Of a stretch of 64,000 bases of DNA, positions 1-9,026 are shown in pieces. The DNA is from Alistipes dispar (GTDB lineage: Bacteria > Bacteroidota > Bacteroidia > Bacteroidales > Rikenellaceae). The stretch is taken from the NCBI RefSeq assembly GCF_006542685.1, contig NZ_AP019736.1, positions 1,212,001-1,276,000 of the forward strand, in the 5' to 3' direction. The position numbers and the translations under genes are program-made. A model generated the notes under the pieces. That model was given only the letters and a program-made list of their open reading frames with translations. It was not told the origin of the DNA and searched no databases. Position 1 is the stretch's first letter; every line of letters begins with the position of its first letter.

Positions 1-748
1 CGATCATCCACGCGGTGCTCACCACTTCGGCATCGAGCGGATCGTCGGCGACGACCGCCACGATCTGCCGCGAGGCGTCACGCAGGCCGGTATGCGGATT
101 CACGATATGTTCCGTATGGGCCGCCGTATTGCCCGACACGGAGAGGGCCCGGTCCACGAGGTCGAACTCGGCCAAAGCATTCCCCGTTGCAGGATCGGGC
201 AGGCTCACCCGCCAGCAGGGGCCGTAAGGATGACGGCCGATGCCGAGAATGGAGCTGTTGCCGAAATCGACGAAGGCCGATCCGACACCGGCTTCGCGCA
301 ACAGCACGCCGATCTTCTTCAGCGCATAGCCCTTGGCGAAGCCGCCGAAATCGAGCGACGTTTCCTCCCCGTCGAAGCGGACGCTGACGACACCCGCCTC
401 CGTGCCGAGACGAACGCGGGAGAGATCCCGGAGGGTGATGTCGAAAAGCCCCTCGGTCCGTTCGCAATACGTCCGGCAAGACTGCAACGCTTCGCCAAGT
501 TCGGGCCCGACCTCTACGGGGGCGCGTGCGGCCGCGGCATTCACCCGTGCGACCTCGCTCGCGGGATCGAAGCGGTCGAAGACCCGGTTCAGATGCTCCA
601 GAAGGGCCGTTGTCCGCTCCCAGAGCGCATCCGCCCGCGGCAAGTCGATACCTGCAATCAACAGATCGAACCGCGTGCCCATGACATGCGGCACGAAACC
701 ATGGAAGAACGACTCTTCCGCATAATACTCCCGTTCGGTCGTCAGCAT
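1..748 (-). CDS. apbE: FAD:protein FMN transferase (ApbE family), cut by left edge
   Basis: Enzymes of this family move FMN from FAD onto a threonine of redox proteins. About 249 residues are visible and the frame is still open at base 1, so the C-terminal part lies outside. Family blocks are readable: DPASEVARVN at residues 61-70, SLDFGGFAKGYAL at 131-143 and AHTEHIVNPHTG ending near 221, which match the FAD/Mg-binding blocks. No signal peptide follows the ATG at 748. The gene starts 25 bases after a Gfo/Idh oxidoreductase and is the last visible gene of the leftward locus, which hints that a flavinylated partner is encoded further left. Confident for family; the flavin acceptor is unknown. 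Confidence 0.85.
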   Translation of the reverse strand, partial: MLTTEREYYAEESFFHGFVPHVMGTRFDLLIAGIDLPRADALWERTTALLEHLNRVFDRFDPASEVARVNAAAARAPVEVGPELGEALQSCRTYCERTEGLFDITLRDLSRVRLGTEAGVVSVRFDGEETSLDFGGFAKGYALKKIGVLLREAGVGSAFVDFGNSSILGIGRHPYGPCWRVSLPDPATGNALAEFDLVDRALSVSGNTAAHTEHIVNPHTGLRDASRQIVAVVADDPLDAEVVSTAWMI

Positions 749-773
749 ACGCCTTCCGGCGGCCCTTTCGTTT

Positions 774-2159
774 TTATTCCGGCGACGCCGTGCGGGCCTG
801 TTCCACGGCCATCGTCGTAATGTAGTATTTCGCCAGCGTATTGGCCTCCTCCCATGCGGGCATCTCGCCCGTGCGGATACTCCGAAGGAACCGCTCGGCC
901 ACCTGTCCGAAATGCACCTCATGCCCGGGACGCGCCGCAACGGGCAAATCCACCAGGAAACGACCCGGAATATCCGTCTCCACGACCCGCAGCCCGGGAT
1001 AATCCGGCTGCAGGGCGGCAACGCGCCGCCGCAAAGCCGTCAGCGTCTGCGCGGGATCGGCCTCTCCGGCCGCCAGCACATAGAGCGACTTGACATTTCC
1101 CGTCGTCTCGTCCTGCACGACCTCGATCGAGGCCCGGCTGCCGCGCACCACGGACGAAAAGGCATCCTCGCCGTTCGGCGAGCTCCAATTCCAGACCACC
1201 TCCATGCCGACGTGCACCCCTTTTACGCGGAAGAGTATCCGGCCGTTGGCCATCACCTCGAGCACCCCGTCGCGGAGGTACTTCTCCAGATAGGGCGGGA
1301 ACGGTTCGACACCCGTCGATAGACGGAAATCCTCCGCACGGACAGCGGTCGGCCAATGACTGGCCGCCAGCACCTCGACATCCGTCTCATAGCGTACGGG
1401 ATTCTCGGGAAAGCACTGCCAGAAGACCAGGTCGATCAGATGCGTCGTAACGTCGGCGATCCCCTCGCCCTGCTGCTCCACGTCGTAATACCACGCCGGG
1501 CGAATCAGCGGCCGCCCCGACACCGACTTGAAGAAGTGGTGGATGCTGCGCATCGAAATCGACGGATCGTCAGCCGATCCGGGAAGCAGGTCCCCGAACA
1601 GCTCCGCATCGTGCATCAGATTGCGGGTCAGAACGTTGAGCGCATCATACCGCTCGGTCATCAGGTCGCAGATCCATACGCCGCGGCGGTGCGCTTCGGC
1701 ATAGGCCGCACGCAGCGTATCGAAGTCTTCGCGGCAGACAGCCAGCGGCTTGTCAGACAACACATGATATCCGGCTTTCACCGACGCGAGGATATAACCG
1801 GTTTTCTTCCGGTTGTTTCCGGCCAGGACGACCAGGTCGCCGGCACGCTCGCCGACCATCCGCTCGAGGTAGTCGGGACCGGTATAGACCACCTCCCGCC
1901 AGGAGGTAGGCTCTTCCGCACGTCCGTTGTAGGAGGCTACGGCCGCCAAGTACTGTTCGACCTCCTCTCCTTCCGGGGCATAGACACGGACCGTGTCCGA
2001 AAGCTCCGCAAGGGCGTTCTTCTGCAACAGGCTCGCATGGAAATGGCCCGGATCGAGCACGACCAGACGCAGGGGCCGCTGTCCCGCACTTCCCGAGCAC
2101 GAAGCGAAGAGGAGCGGCACGGCGGGCAGCAGGCGCAGGAGCGATTCGAAGCGTTTCAT
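774..2159 (-). CDS. Exported Gfo/Idh/MocA-family oxidoreductase, lipoprotein
   Basis: 461 residues. The signal peptide ends in LLFASC, so Cys21 should be lipidated and the protein anchored in the envelope. A Rossmann-like start follows (RLVVLDPGHFHAS, about 30-42), then the catalytic-type DKPLAV motif near residue 135 that corresponds to the EKP motif of the family. The second half resembles the 'putative oxidoreductase C-terminal' region found in Bacteroidota. Family members oxidise sugar hydroxyls or, in some branches, cleave glycosides through an NAD-dependent redox cycle. It stands 10 bases after a second Gfo/Idh gene and before apbE. Substrate not determinable; an envelope-localised oxidoreductase in a glycan locus suggests action on glycan fragments. 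Confidence 0.82.
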   Translation of the reverse strand: MKRFESLLRLLPAVPLLFASCSGSAGQRPLRLVVLDPGHFHASLLQKNALAELSDTVRVYAPEGEEVEQYLAAVASYNGRAEEPTSWREVVYTGPDYLERMVGERAGDLVVLAGNNRKKTGYILASVKAGYHVLSDKPLAVCREDFDTLRAAYAEAHRRGVWICDLMTERYDALNVLTRNLMHDAELFGDLLPGSADDPSISMRSIHHFFKSVSGRPLIRPAWYYDVEQQGEGIADVTTHLIDLVFWQCFPENPVRYETDVEVLAASHWPTAVRAEDFRLSTGVEPFPPYLEKYLRDGVLEVMANGRILFRVKGVHVGMEVVWNWSSPNGEDAFSSVVRGSRASIEVVQDETTGNVKSLYVLAAGEADPAQTLTALRRRVAALQPDYPGLRVVETDIPGRFLVDLPVAARPGHEVHFGQVAERFLRSIRTGEMPAWEEANTLAKYYITTMAVEQARTASPE

Positions 2160-2169
2160 CGTCTTGCGT

Positions 2170-3177
2170 CTATTCGTCGTAAGCCTTGAGAAGCCTGCGC
2201 GCCTCCTTCATGCCTTCGGCATAGGCTTCATCCATCATAACGGTACGTCCGCCGCGTTCGAGACTCATGTTCGAAGCCTTCATGAAAGTGAAGATCTCGA
2301 GGGTCTCCTCCTTCGATACGGGGCTCGCACCGCTTTTGAAATAGCGGAGAATCTCGTCGAGCAGCACCTTGTAGCCGGCGTATCCGCCCGCGGCAACGGT
2401 CCCCTTCTCCGTAAAGGCCGTACCGCCATAGACGGCCGGGCCCTTGACGACGGCGCGGAACGTGCCGAGACGTCCGTCGTTCCAACGTCCCGACACGATG
2501 TCGCCCATCGGCGAGTGGATACGGCTCACGGCCTCACAACCCGTACCCAGCAGCGTGTAGAGCGTCTCCACGCCGTGGATGCCGTAGAATCCGAAATCGG
2601 GATGCGTCGGCTCGACCGTATGGGGCGAATAGCAGTCGGCACCCAGGATCTTGCCGAAGTCGCCGCGACGCAGCGCCGCATTCTGCGGCGAATAGCGCAG
2701 AGCCGAAGAGGTGAAGACGCTCGCACCGTAACGTTCGGCCATCTCGTAGATGGCGATGGCCTCGCCGAGCGTCGCGCCAAGCGGTTTGTCGATGTAGCAG
2801 ATTTTTCCCGAGCGGAAGACCTCGACGGCCTGTCCGAGATGCAGGCGGCCGTCGTTCGTCTCGAGCAACACGCAATCGACCTTGTCGAGCAGTTCGGCGA
2901 CCGACGCGGTGATCTCCACGCCGAACTTCTTCACGGTCTCGATATATCCGGGAATGCGGTCGCGGCTCGACCGGATTGCCGTCGATCCGTAGGGATAGGC
3001 CGCAACGACCTCGAACTCACGGACGAGCGGATCGTCCGACGTACCGTTGAGCAGTTCGGTAAAGGCGGTGGAATGCGACGTATCGAGGCCGATGATGCCG
3101 ATACGGATCACCCCCTGGGCCCGTACGGTGAAGACCGCGGCGAGGAGGCATGCGATGATGAGAATCTGTTTTTTCAT
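2170..3177 (-). CDS. Exported Gfo/Idh/MocA-family oxidoreductase
   Basis: 335 residues from the ATG at 3177; the frame is open further upstream, but this start gives a clean signal peptide (MKKQILIIACLLAAVFTVRA, cut before QG). The mature protein begins with a nucleotide-binding fold (IRIGIIGLDTSHS) and has the YIDKPLGATLGEA block that corresponds to the family's EKP motif. It is not a lipoprotein, unlike the neighbouring paralogue downstream. The two genes are 10 bases apart and presumably co-transcribed. The pair may act sequentially on the same sugar, for example oxidation then reduction, but this is inference. Start chosen on the signal peptide and the 32-base spacing from nagB. Confidence 0.8.
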   Translation of the reverse strand: MKKQILIIACLLAAVFTVRAQGVIRIGIIGLDTSHSTAFTELLNGTSDDPLVREFEVVAAYPYGSTAIRSSRDRIPGYIETVKKFGVEITASVAELLDKVDCVLLETNDGRLHLGQAVEVFRSGKICYIDKPLGATLGEAIAIYEMAERYGASVFTSSALRYSPQNAALRRGDFGKILGADCYSPHTVEPTHPDFGFYGIHGVETLYTLLGTGCEAVSRIHSPMGDIVSGRWNDGRLGTFRAVVKGPAVYGGTAFTEKGTVAAGGYAGYKVLLDEILRYFKSGASPVSKEETLEIFTFMKASNMSLERGGRTVMMDEAYAEGMKEARRLLKAYDE

Positions 3178-3209
3178 GGTCGGTAGTTTTTCGTTTCGGA
3201 ACGGGTTCG

Positions 3210-3956
3210 TCATTCGGCGGGAAGCAACCGGGCGCTCTCCGCAGTCAGATAGAGGCACGCATCCGCCTCGTTGCGCAGCACACTCGCGGGACAGTGTTCC
3301 GAGATCTCTCCGTAAAGCGTGCACCGCACGGCTTCGGCCTTGCTGGCGAAGGGGACGATGCAGAAGAGCCACCGACCCCGCAGCAATGCGGGAACCGTCA
3401 GCGTCAGCGCCTCGGAGGGCACCAGATCGAGCCGCTCGAAACATTTCTCATTGACCTGCTGCTGACGGCAGACGGGATCGAGCGCCACAACCTTCACCAG
3501 TTTCGGATCGTTGAAATCCGCCACATCGGGGTCGTTGAAGGCAATATGGCCGTTCTCGCCGATTCCCATGCAAACGATATCGACCGGATAGCGTTGCAGC
3601 AGACCGGCATAGCGCGCACACTCGGCATCCCGGTCGGAGGCCAGTCCGTCGAGGCAATAGACCGAACGGAAAGGCACCCGGTCGAAGATCCGCTCGCGCA
3701 GGAAGTGCGCGAAGCTCTGCGGCGCCGAAGGGCCGACACCGATGTATTCATCCATATGGAAGGCATTGATGCGTGTCCAGTCAATACGGCTATCGGCAAT
3801 CAGGCTGTTCAGGAATGCCTCCTGCGAGGGGGCGGCGGCGAAGATCATATTGACCTCCTCCTTTTTTCCGAGCAGTTCGACAATCTTGGCGGCGACCTCC
3901 GCGGCCGCGGCGCGCCCCATCTCCCCGGTCGTGGAAAAGACTTTGACGTTCAGCAT
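3210..3956 (-). CDS. nagB: Glucosamine-6-phosphate deaminase
   Basis: Converts glucosamine-6-phosphate to fructose-6-phosphate and ammonia in the cytoplasm, the last committed step of GlcNAc use. 248 residues from the ATG at 3956, close to the family norm. Readable hallmarks are HMDEYIG (68-73, including the catalytic Asp), GIGENGHIAFNDP (131-143, with the ring-opening His137) and a Rossmann-type N-terminus. An upstream ATG at 3998 would overlap the end of nagA by 20 bases; the ATG at 3956 sits 22 bases after nagA and begins with the conserved MLNVKVF, so I prefer it. Directly downstream of nagA in the same direction. Confidence 0.9.
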   Translation of the reverse strand: MLNVKVFSTTGEMGRAAAAEVAAKIVELLGKKEEVNMIFAAAPSQEAFLNSLIADSRIDWTRINAFHMDEYIGVGPSAPQSFAHFLRERIFDRVPFRSVYCLDGLASDRDAECARYAGLLQRYPVDIVCMGIGENGHIAFNDPDVADFNDPKLVKVVALDPVCRQQQVNEKCFERLDLVPSEALTLTVPALLRGRWLFCIVPFASKAEAVRCTLYGEISEHCPASVLRNEADACLYLTAESARLLPAE

Positions 3957-3978
3957 TTCCCGGCTGAACGTACGGAAA

Positions 3979-5166
3979 TTATTCGGTATAGAGAACATGA
4001 CCTTCAGAAATTGTGGTTACGACATGAATTCGGGAATCGAAAACGACGATATCGGCATCCTTGCCCTCGTCGAGCGAGCCCTTGCGGGCATCCAGCCCGA
4101 GAATGCGGGCCGGCGTGAGCGACATCATCCGCACGGCCTCGACGAGCGGCACTCCCGCCGCACCGACCATCGTGCGTACCAGACGGTCGGTCGTCGCGAC
4201 GCTTCCGGCAAATGCCGAACGGTCGGGAAGTTTCGCCACGCCTTCCTCGATCAGCACGCGCCGGCCGTTGCGGAGACTGCCGAGAACCGACTCTCCGTCG
4301 GGCATTCCCGCACCGCGCATCGCATCGGTACAGAGCGCCGTACGGTCCGCTCCCTTGAACTTGTAAACGAAACGCAGCAGCGCCTCAGGCAGATGCACGC
4401 CGTCGGCGATGATCTCCACGGTCATCGCGTCGATCAGATAAGCCGCTTCGACGGCTCCGGCATAACGGCGGGCGTTGCGCCGCGTCACGGAAGACATGGC
4501 CGAATAGAGATGCGTCATGTGGGTATATCCCGCCTCATGGGCGCGGACCACCTCGTCATACACGGCGTCGGTATGCGCCACAGAGGCCAAAATCCCGCGA
4601 CGGCGCAGTTCGCGTCCCATTTCGAGAGCGCCGTCCAGCTCCGGAGCGACACTCCAGCGGATGATTTCCGGGGCGGCTTCGAGAATCGTCCCGTACTCCT
4701 CGCGGCGGGGGGTCTTCAGATAGTGCGGATCCTGGGCGCCGCTCTGCCGGTGCGAAAAATAGGGTCCTTCGAGATGCAGGCCGAGCAGCCGCGCCCCGCG
4801 CTTGTTGCACCGGCCGGCTTCGCGGAAGACCTCGAACACCCGGTAAAGTTCCTCGTCGGTACAGGTCAGCGTCGTGGGAACGAGCGCCGTGGTACCATAG
4901 CGCGCATGGGTCTCGGCCACGCCGAGGAAAGCCTCGACCGTCCCGTCCATGAAGTCGTGCCCGCCACCGCCGTGCACGTGCATGTCGATGAATCCCGGAG
5001 CAATATATCCGCCCCGGGCGTCGATAACCCGGTCGCCGGGTTCGGGCGTCACCCCATTTCCGGGAAGAATCCGCTCGATACGGCCGTTGCGGCAGACGAC
5101 GGCCATGCCGGACTCGATCCGCGTCGGGCGGATCACGTTTCCGTTCGTCAGTATCAGACGTTCCAT
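3979..5166 (-). CDS. nagA: N-acetylglucosamine-6-phosphate deacetylase
   Basis: Removes acetate from GlcNAc-6-phosphate, feeding NagB. 395 residues, full length. The amidohydrolase metal and active-site blocks are all present: MHVHGGGG (His63, His65), HLEGPYF with Glu133, SVAHTDA, MTHLYSAM and LCTDAMRGAG with the catalytic Asp. The start lies one base from the stop of the upstream importer gene, so the three genes importer-nagA-nagB form a tight unit. The usual partner, a GlcNAc kinase, is not in this window, so phosphorylation must be supplied from elsewhere. Soluble, no signal peptide. Confidence 0.93.
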   Translation of the reverse strand: MERLILTNGNVIRPTRIESGMAVVCRNGRIERILPGNGVTPEPGDRVIDARGGYIAPGFIDMHVHGGGGHDFMDGTVEAFLGVAETHARYGTTALVPTTLTCTDEELYRVFEVFREAGRCNKRGARLLGLHLEGPYFSHRQSGAQDPHYLKTPRREEYGTILEAAPEIIRWSVAPELDGALEMGRELRRRGILASVAHTDAVYDEVVRAHEAGYTHMTHLYSAMSSVTRRNARRYAGAVEAAYLIDAMTVEIIADGVHLPEALLRFVYKFKGADRTALCTDAMRGAGMPDGESVLGSLRNGRRVLIEEGVAKLPDRSAFAGSVATTDRLVRTMVGAAGVPLVEAVRMMSLTPARILGLDARKGSLDEGKDADIVVFDSRIHVVTTISEGHVLYTE

Positions 5167-5167
5167 A

Positions 5168-6502
5168 TCATCCGTTGTTTTCGATTCGTTGCCAGGGCCA
5201 GCGCACGATCTTGTACCCCTTCACGGCGAAGAAGACCAGGTAGAGGAAGCAGGGCACGAGAACCCAGTAGCCCATGCGCATGCCGCAGCGCTCGGCGACG
5301 AAGCCATAGACCAGCGGCAGAATCGCATTGCCGCACAGGCCCATGATGAGCAGCGAGGACCCCATCTTGGTGAACCGCCCCAGCCCCCGGATCGCCAAAG
5401 GCCACACGCCGGCGTAGATCAGCGCGTTGGGAAGCCCCAGCGCATTGAGCAGGAAGATCGAGGCGTTGGCCCGGTGTCCGAACAGCGTCACCCCGAAATC
5501 GCACAGCACGACCCCCAGCGAGAGCAGAAGTCCCAGAGTGGAGCAGACGACGAGCGCCTGCTTCTGCGTGACGTACCTCGGAATCAGAACGATGCCCGAC
5601 AGAAAGCCGATCATCGTGCAGGTCAGCGTGAACGAGGGAAAAACCTTGGATTCGACAAGGTCCATGCCCATGGACCCCGCGTAGTTGATGATCGTGTCGA
5701 TGGCGACGACCTGAGCGCCCACCTGACAGAAGATCGCCAGAGCTCCCAGCCAGAGATACGGAAAATCGAAGAGGCTCCGCCGCCCGGGCGTGTCGTCGGC
5801 CCCCGACGCGGAGTTCTGCGAGTCGGTGTCGATCTCGGGCAGAACGGAGTAGCGGATGCCCACGCCCACGAGCAGCAGCAGCACGCCCAGCACCGCATAA
5901 GGAACGATGACGCGCCGGATCAGGCCGTCGAGCAACGGGGCTTTCGCCGCGGCGTCGAGCGTCCCGGAGTCGATCAGTGCGAACAGCTCGCTGTCCTCGG
6001 GCCGGAGAATCAGCGCCGCCAGGATGAGCGGGGCGATGATGCCCGCCGTCTTGTTGAAGACGCCCATGACGCTCATGCGCTGAGCCGCGCTCTCGATCGG
6101 ACCGAGGATCGTCACGTAGGGATTGGCCGCGGTCTGGAGGACCGCCAGCCCCGTACCGATGCAGAACAGTCCGAGCAGAAAAATCTCGAACTGACGGAAA
6201 AGGGCCGCCGGGACGAAAACGAAGGCCCCCAGGGCCGTAAGCATGAATCCGTACATGATTCCACGCTTGAAGCCCACCTTTTTCAGCAGGATGCCGGAGG
6301 GTACGGCCATGATGAAATAGGCGATGTAGAAGGCGAAGGAGACGAAATAGGACTCGAAATGGGTGAGCTCGCAGCATATCCTGAAATAGGGAATCAGGAT
6401 GGAGTTCACCCACGAAACGGCTCCGAAGATGAAGAACATACCGGCCAGAATACCCAAGGAGAGGAGGTAGTTTCTGCGCGGGGCGGAAGCGGATTTTGTC
6501 AT
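5168..6502 (-). CDS. MFS sugar importer, FucP/GlcP/NagP type
   Basis: 444-residue inner-membrane protein with about twelve hydrophobic segments. It carries signatures of the fucose/glucose/GlcNAc:H+ symporter branch: FYIAYFIMAVPSG followed by KKVGFKRG in the first half, and GLAVLQTAANPYV, the conserved AANPY block. Context (nagA and nagB directly downstream) suggests N-acetylglucosamine as cargo, as for NagP, but glucose, galactose or fucose cannot be excluded from sequence. Begins at the ATG at 6502; a run of nine G lies 55 bases upstream. Confidence 0.87.
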   Translation of the reverse strand: MTKSASAPRRNYLLSLGILAGMFFIFGAVSWVNSILIPYFRICCELTHFESYFVSFAFYIAYFIMAVPSGILLKKVGFKRGIMYGFMLTALGAFVFVPAALFRQFEIFLLGLFCIGTGLAVLQTAANPYVTILGPIESAAQRMSVMGVFNKTAGIIAPLILAALILRPEDSELFALIDSGTLDAAAKAPLLDGLIRRVIVPYAVLGVLLLLVGVGIRYSVLPEIDTDSQNSASGADDTPGRRSLFDFPYLWLGALAIFCQVGAQVVAIDTIINYAGSMGMDLVESKVFPSFTLTCTMIGFLSGIVLIPRYVTQKQALVVCSTLGLLLSLGVVLCDFGVTLFGHRANASIFLLNALGLPNALIYAGVWPLAIRGLGRFTKMGSSLLIMGLCGNAILPLVYGFVAERCGMRMGYWVLVPCFLYLVFFAVKGYKIVRWPWQRIENNG

Positions 6503-6557
6503 AGGTCGTTGTTTTGGTGGTTTTCCGTGAATGAATAAAAAACGATGTTTTCAGGTC

Positions 6558-6566
6558 GGGGGGGGG
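6558..6566. repeat. Nine-G homopolymer upstream of the sugar importer gene
   Basis: Exactly nine consecutive G on the + strand, in the 78-base gap between the end of the DUF4855 gene (6581) and the importer start (6502). Tracts of this length are prone to slippage; here a change would alter spacing in the leader of the importer-nagA-nagB unit. One of three identical-length tracts in the window. Confidence 0.9.
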
Positions 6567-6580
6567 AGCGTGAGAAACGT

Positions 6581-7864
6581 TCAGAAAACGTCCTCCGGGC
6601 CCTTTCGGTGCAAATCGACGGCCGGGGCGACGTCCCGCACACGGCCCGGATCGCCTCGCATGTCGTCCGGACCGCACCGGGACGTCCGGATCGGACGGCT
6701 CACGACGAAGGAGCAGAACGCGTGGTAAAGCTCCCTGTCGGCCGCTGCGGCCGAATATTTCAGCGTCCGCAGCGACTGGCCGCCCTGATAGTAGGCCAGC
6801 CGTTTGTCAGACCACACTCCGTTACGCCGGAAAGCCGACATGTAATCCCGCAGCCGGCCGGCCTTGCCCCGGCTCTCGAGCGCATTGTCGTCAAACTCCA
6901 GTTCGAGATGCATGTCCGCCTCCTCGGCCATCCGGCACGCCTCGTCCAGGCGCGATTCGGGGACCGATTCGCTGAAGAAATAGTTCGGCTGCAAGTAGGC
7001 ACAATGGAATCCGTAGGACTTCCACTGACGTGCACCCGAGGCGCCGAAATAGGGAATCCAGTTGAAACTTTCGTTCAGCCCGTCGAGGTAACAGGCTATC
7101 GCTCCCAGAATTCCGCTCGTATCCGAGTCCTTCTCGGCAAGCCAGTAGAACCCGCCAAGCTCGACATGCGCGTATTTCCGGCGGTCGAACTCGGCCCGCA
7201 CCGTGTCGATGAACCATTTGCAAGCCTTCAACCGATCGTTCGCATCCGAAAAATCGAGCGCCTCGCCATCGACACTCCCCCAGTATCGGGTGACCTTCGA
7301 ATCGACGTCCCGATAGCGAATCGGTTCCGGAATCGCGACCACCACCCGGCGTTTGACGGCCGGGGCGCCGAGATGCGCGGCGGCCTCAGCCACCGCGTCC
7401 TCCAGGGCGCCGATGCCCGTATCGTCGCCGAAACAATAGTCGATCAGACGCTGCCATGCGGCCCGGTCGGCCGAGCGGAGCGGCCGACCGTCGTAGGTGT
7501 AGCCGTCGGCGAATTTCACCCCGGAGCCTCCGTTACCGTCGGGATCCATGATCTCCAGCAGCAGGAAGCCGTCGAAGAGCCATTGCGTCCTCCCGTCCGG
7601 ATCCGTATAGGTGACGTAGTCGGACAGACGCTCTCTGTCCCATTCATACGGAGTCCGATGGTGCCCGCCGCCATAGATCAGCACCAGATCCGTAACGGAG
7701 GGTACAGCCCGGCGGGAAAGTTCCCAATCGTAGGGTTCGGCCATGAGGGCATCGGGAGGGACAGGCTTCAGGTACGGAGGCGGAGAGGCCGACGTCTCTT
7801 CGCCGCAGAACGTACATTGCAGGGATAGCGTGCACAACAGCATCGCGGAAAACAGAAAGCGCAT
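6581..7864 (-). CDS. Exported DUF4855 protein
   Basis: 427 residues with an N-terminal signal peptide (hydrophobic residues 3-16; Cys17 or Cys20 could be lipidated, though the lipobox is imperfect). The body matches the DUF4855 family found in Bacteroidota glycan loci: VTDLVLIYGGGHHRT near residue 55, PYEWDRERL, WLFDGFLLLEI, RVVVAIPEPI, LGGFYWLAEKD, ELEFDD. The acidic residues at strand ends suggest a TIM-barrel glycosidase-like fold, but no activity is established to my knowledge. It follows the SGNH hydrolase gene by 12 bases. C-terminus (about the last 35 residues) is Arg/Pro rich and overlaps nothing. Confidence 0.72.
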   Translation of the reverse strand: MRFLFSAMLLCTLSLQCTFCGEETSASPPPYLKPVPPDALMAEPYDWELSRRAVPSVTDLVLIYGGGHHRTPYEWDRERLSDYVTYTDPDGRTQWLFDGFLLLEIMDPDGNGGSGVKFADGYTYDGRPLRSADRAAWQRLIDYCFGDDTGIGALEDAVAEAAAHLGAPAVKRRVVVAIPEPIRYRDVDSKVTRYWGSVDGEALDFSDANDRLKACKWFIDTVRAEFDRRKYAHVELGGFYWLAEKDSDTSGILGAIACYLDGLNESFNWIPYFGASGARQWKSYGFHCAYLQPNYFFSESVPESRLDEACRMAEEADMHLELEFDDNALESRGKAGRLRDYMSAFRRNGVWSDKRLAYYQGGQSLRTLKYSAAAADRELYHAFCSFVVSRPIRTSRCGPDDMRGDPGRVRDVAPAVDLHRKGPEDVF

Positions 7865-7876
7865 AACCGGCTCGTT

Positions 7877-8956
7877 TTATTTCAGTACGCGCCGGAGAAC
7901 CGGATACAGCAGGTCGGCATAGCGCATCATTCCCAGGTCGGTGAAGTGGATGCCGTCCACGGTCGCCTCGCCGTCGTCGCCCAGCATATCCTCCGAGCTG
8001 ACGTAGTAGATATTGCGCTCGCCGCTTTCCCTGAGCCGCCGGTAGTGTTCGGCAAGGGCCGCGTTGAGCCGGCGGACGGACGCGGCGGCCTGCACGTCGA
8101 AGAACGTATGGGGAAAGACAGGGTCCTCGACGAAGACGATCGGCGTGTCCGGATGGCGGTCTCGGAGAATGCGATAGAACGGAAGCAGCTTCGTCTCGAT
8201 CTGTTCGACCGTCACGTTGGGAACGAAGTCGAGAACGAAGACTCCCGCATCCACTTCGGCCATCAGGTGCGCGATCTCGTAGTCCAGCTGCCCGTTGCCG
8301 CTGAAACCCAGATTGATCGCCTCGCGGTTCAGACGCCGGGAGAGGATATTCGTATGAGCCATCCCCGGACGGGATGAACAGCCGCCCTGCAAAATGCTCG
8401 TTCCGTAAAATACAATGGGATGCTCGCGAACGGGGTACGAAAGACGGGGCGCGCCGATCATCGCGCAGGAATCAACGCCGATCGAGAGGCTGTCGATGCC
8501 GTCGTAAAGCGGCAGGTAGAGCATGTACTCGCGCTCCTCCGGAACCATATCCGAAACGATCCTCGACTCCGTGGTCTTTCCACTTCCGGGACGAGCGCAG
8601 TTCACGAACCTCCAACCGCCGTCCACCCAGGCGTAGAGGTCGAGGCCCCGAACTCCCGTAGGGGCCATGTGGTTCATCGAATTGCAGAAGGTGTTGGTCC
8701 ACCGCACGGAGATCGTCGTGGAGTTGGAGCGGAACCGAACGGCCAGTCCCGCCGAGTGCAGCCCCAGGTCCCAGACGGGACGCCGTGCGAAATCTGCAAC
8801 CGATCCGGGCAGACGTGTGTAACGCCCGAAAGTGGATTCCCTGGATTTCCCGTAAACCGGAAAAGACGACCCCTCGTGGTAAACCAACTGGGATAATACT
8901 GAAAACGGGAAAAGCAAACCTGCCAAAAGGAAGAAACAGATGAGATTTTTTTTCAT
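7877..8956 (-). CDS. Exported SGNH/GDSL-family esterase with N-terminal beta domain
   Basis: 359 residues with a signal peptide (KKNLICFFLLAGLLFPFSV, cut near residue 22). Residues about 25-175 form the beta-sandwich region seen in GxDLY proteins (GVRGLDLYAW at 101-110). The SGNH catalytic part follows: FYGTSILQGG with the nucleophile Ser187, LGFSGNGQLD with the Gly/Asn oxyanion residues, and VDGIHFTDLG near 335, giving the Asp-x-x-His pair. Family members remove acetyl or other acyl groups from sugars. It begins its own sub-operon: a promoter-like site and the motif TGAAGCGCTTT lie 31-47 bases upstream, inside and just beyond the end of the NAGPA gene. Confidence 0.83.
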   Translation of the reverse strand: MKKNLICFFLLAGLLFPFSVLSQLVYHEGSSFPVYGKSRESTFGRYTRLPGSVADFARRPVWDLGLHSAGLAVRFRSNSTTISVRWTNTFCNSMNHMAPTGVRGLDLYAWVDGGWRFVNCARPGSGKTTESRIVSDMVPEEREYMLYLPLYDGIDSLSIGVDSCAMIGAPRLSYPVREHPIVFYGTSILQGGCSSRPGMAHTNILSRRLNREAINLGFSGNGQLDYEIAHLMAEVDAGVFVLDFVPNVTVEQIETKLLPFYRILRDRHPDTPIVFVEDPVFPHTFFDVQAAASVRRLNAALAEHYRRLRESGERNIYYVSSEDMLGDDGEATVDGIHFTDLGMMRYADLLYPVLRRVLK

Positions 8957-8986
8957 GGAAAGACAACTTTATAAACAAAATAACAC

Positions 8987-9026
8987 AAAGCGCTTCAAAA
9001 ATAGAAAAATTTTATCTCTTTTTAAA
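8987..9026 (-). promoter_or_regulatory. Internal promoter with overlapping TGAAGCGCTTT operator candidate
   Basis: On the minus strand TATTTTTG (8996-9003) fits the Bacteroidota -7 box TAnnTTTG, with TTTA at 9023-9026 nineteen bases upstream as a near-consensus -33. The 11-base motif TGAAGCGCTTT (8987-8997) overlaps the end of the -7 box, where a repressor would block initiation. The same 11 bases occur before susC at 22099-22109. The core AAGCGCTT is palindromic. Confidence 0.5.
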
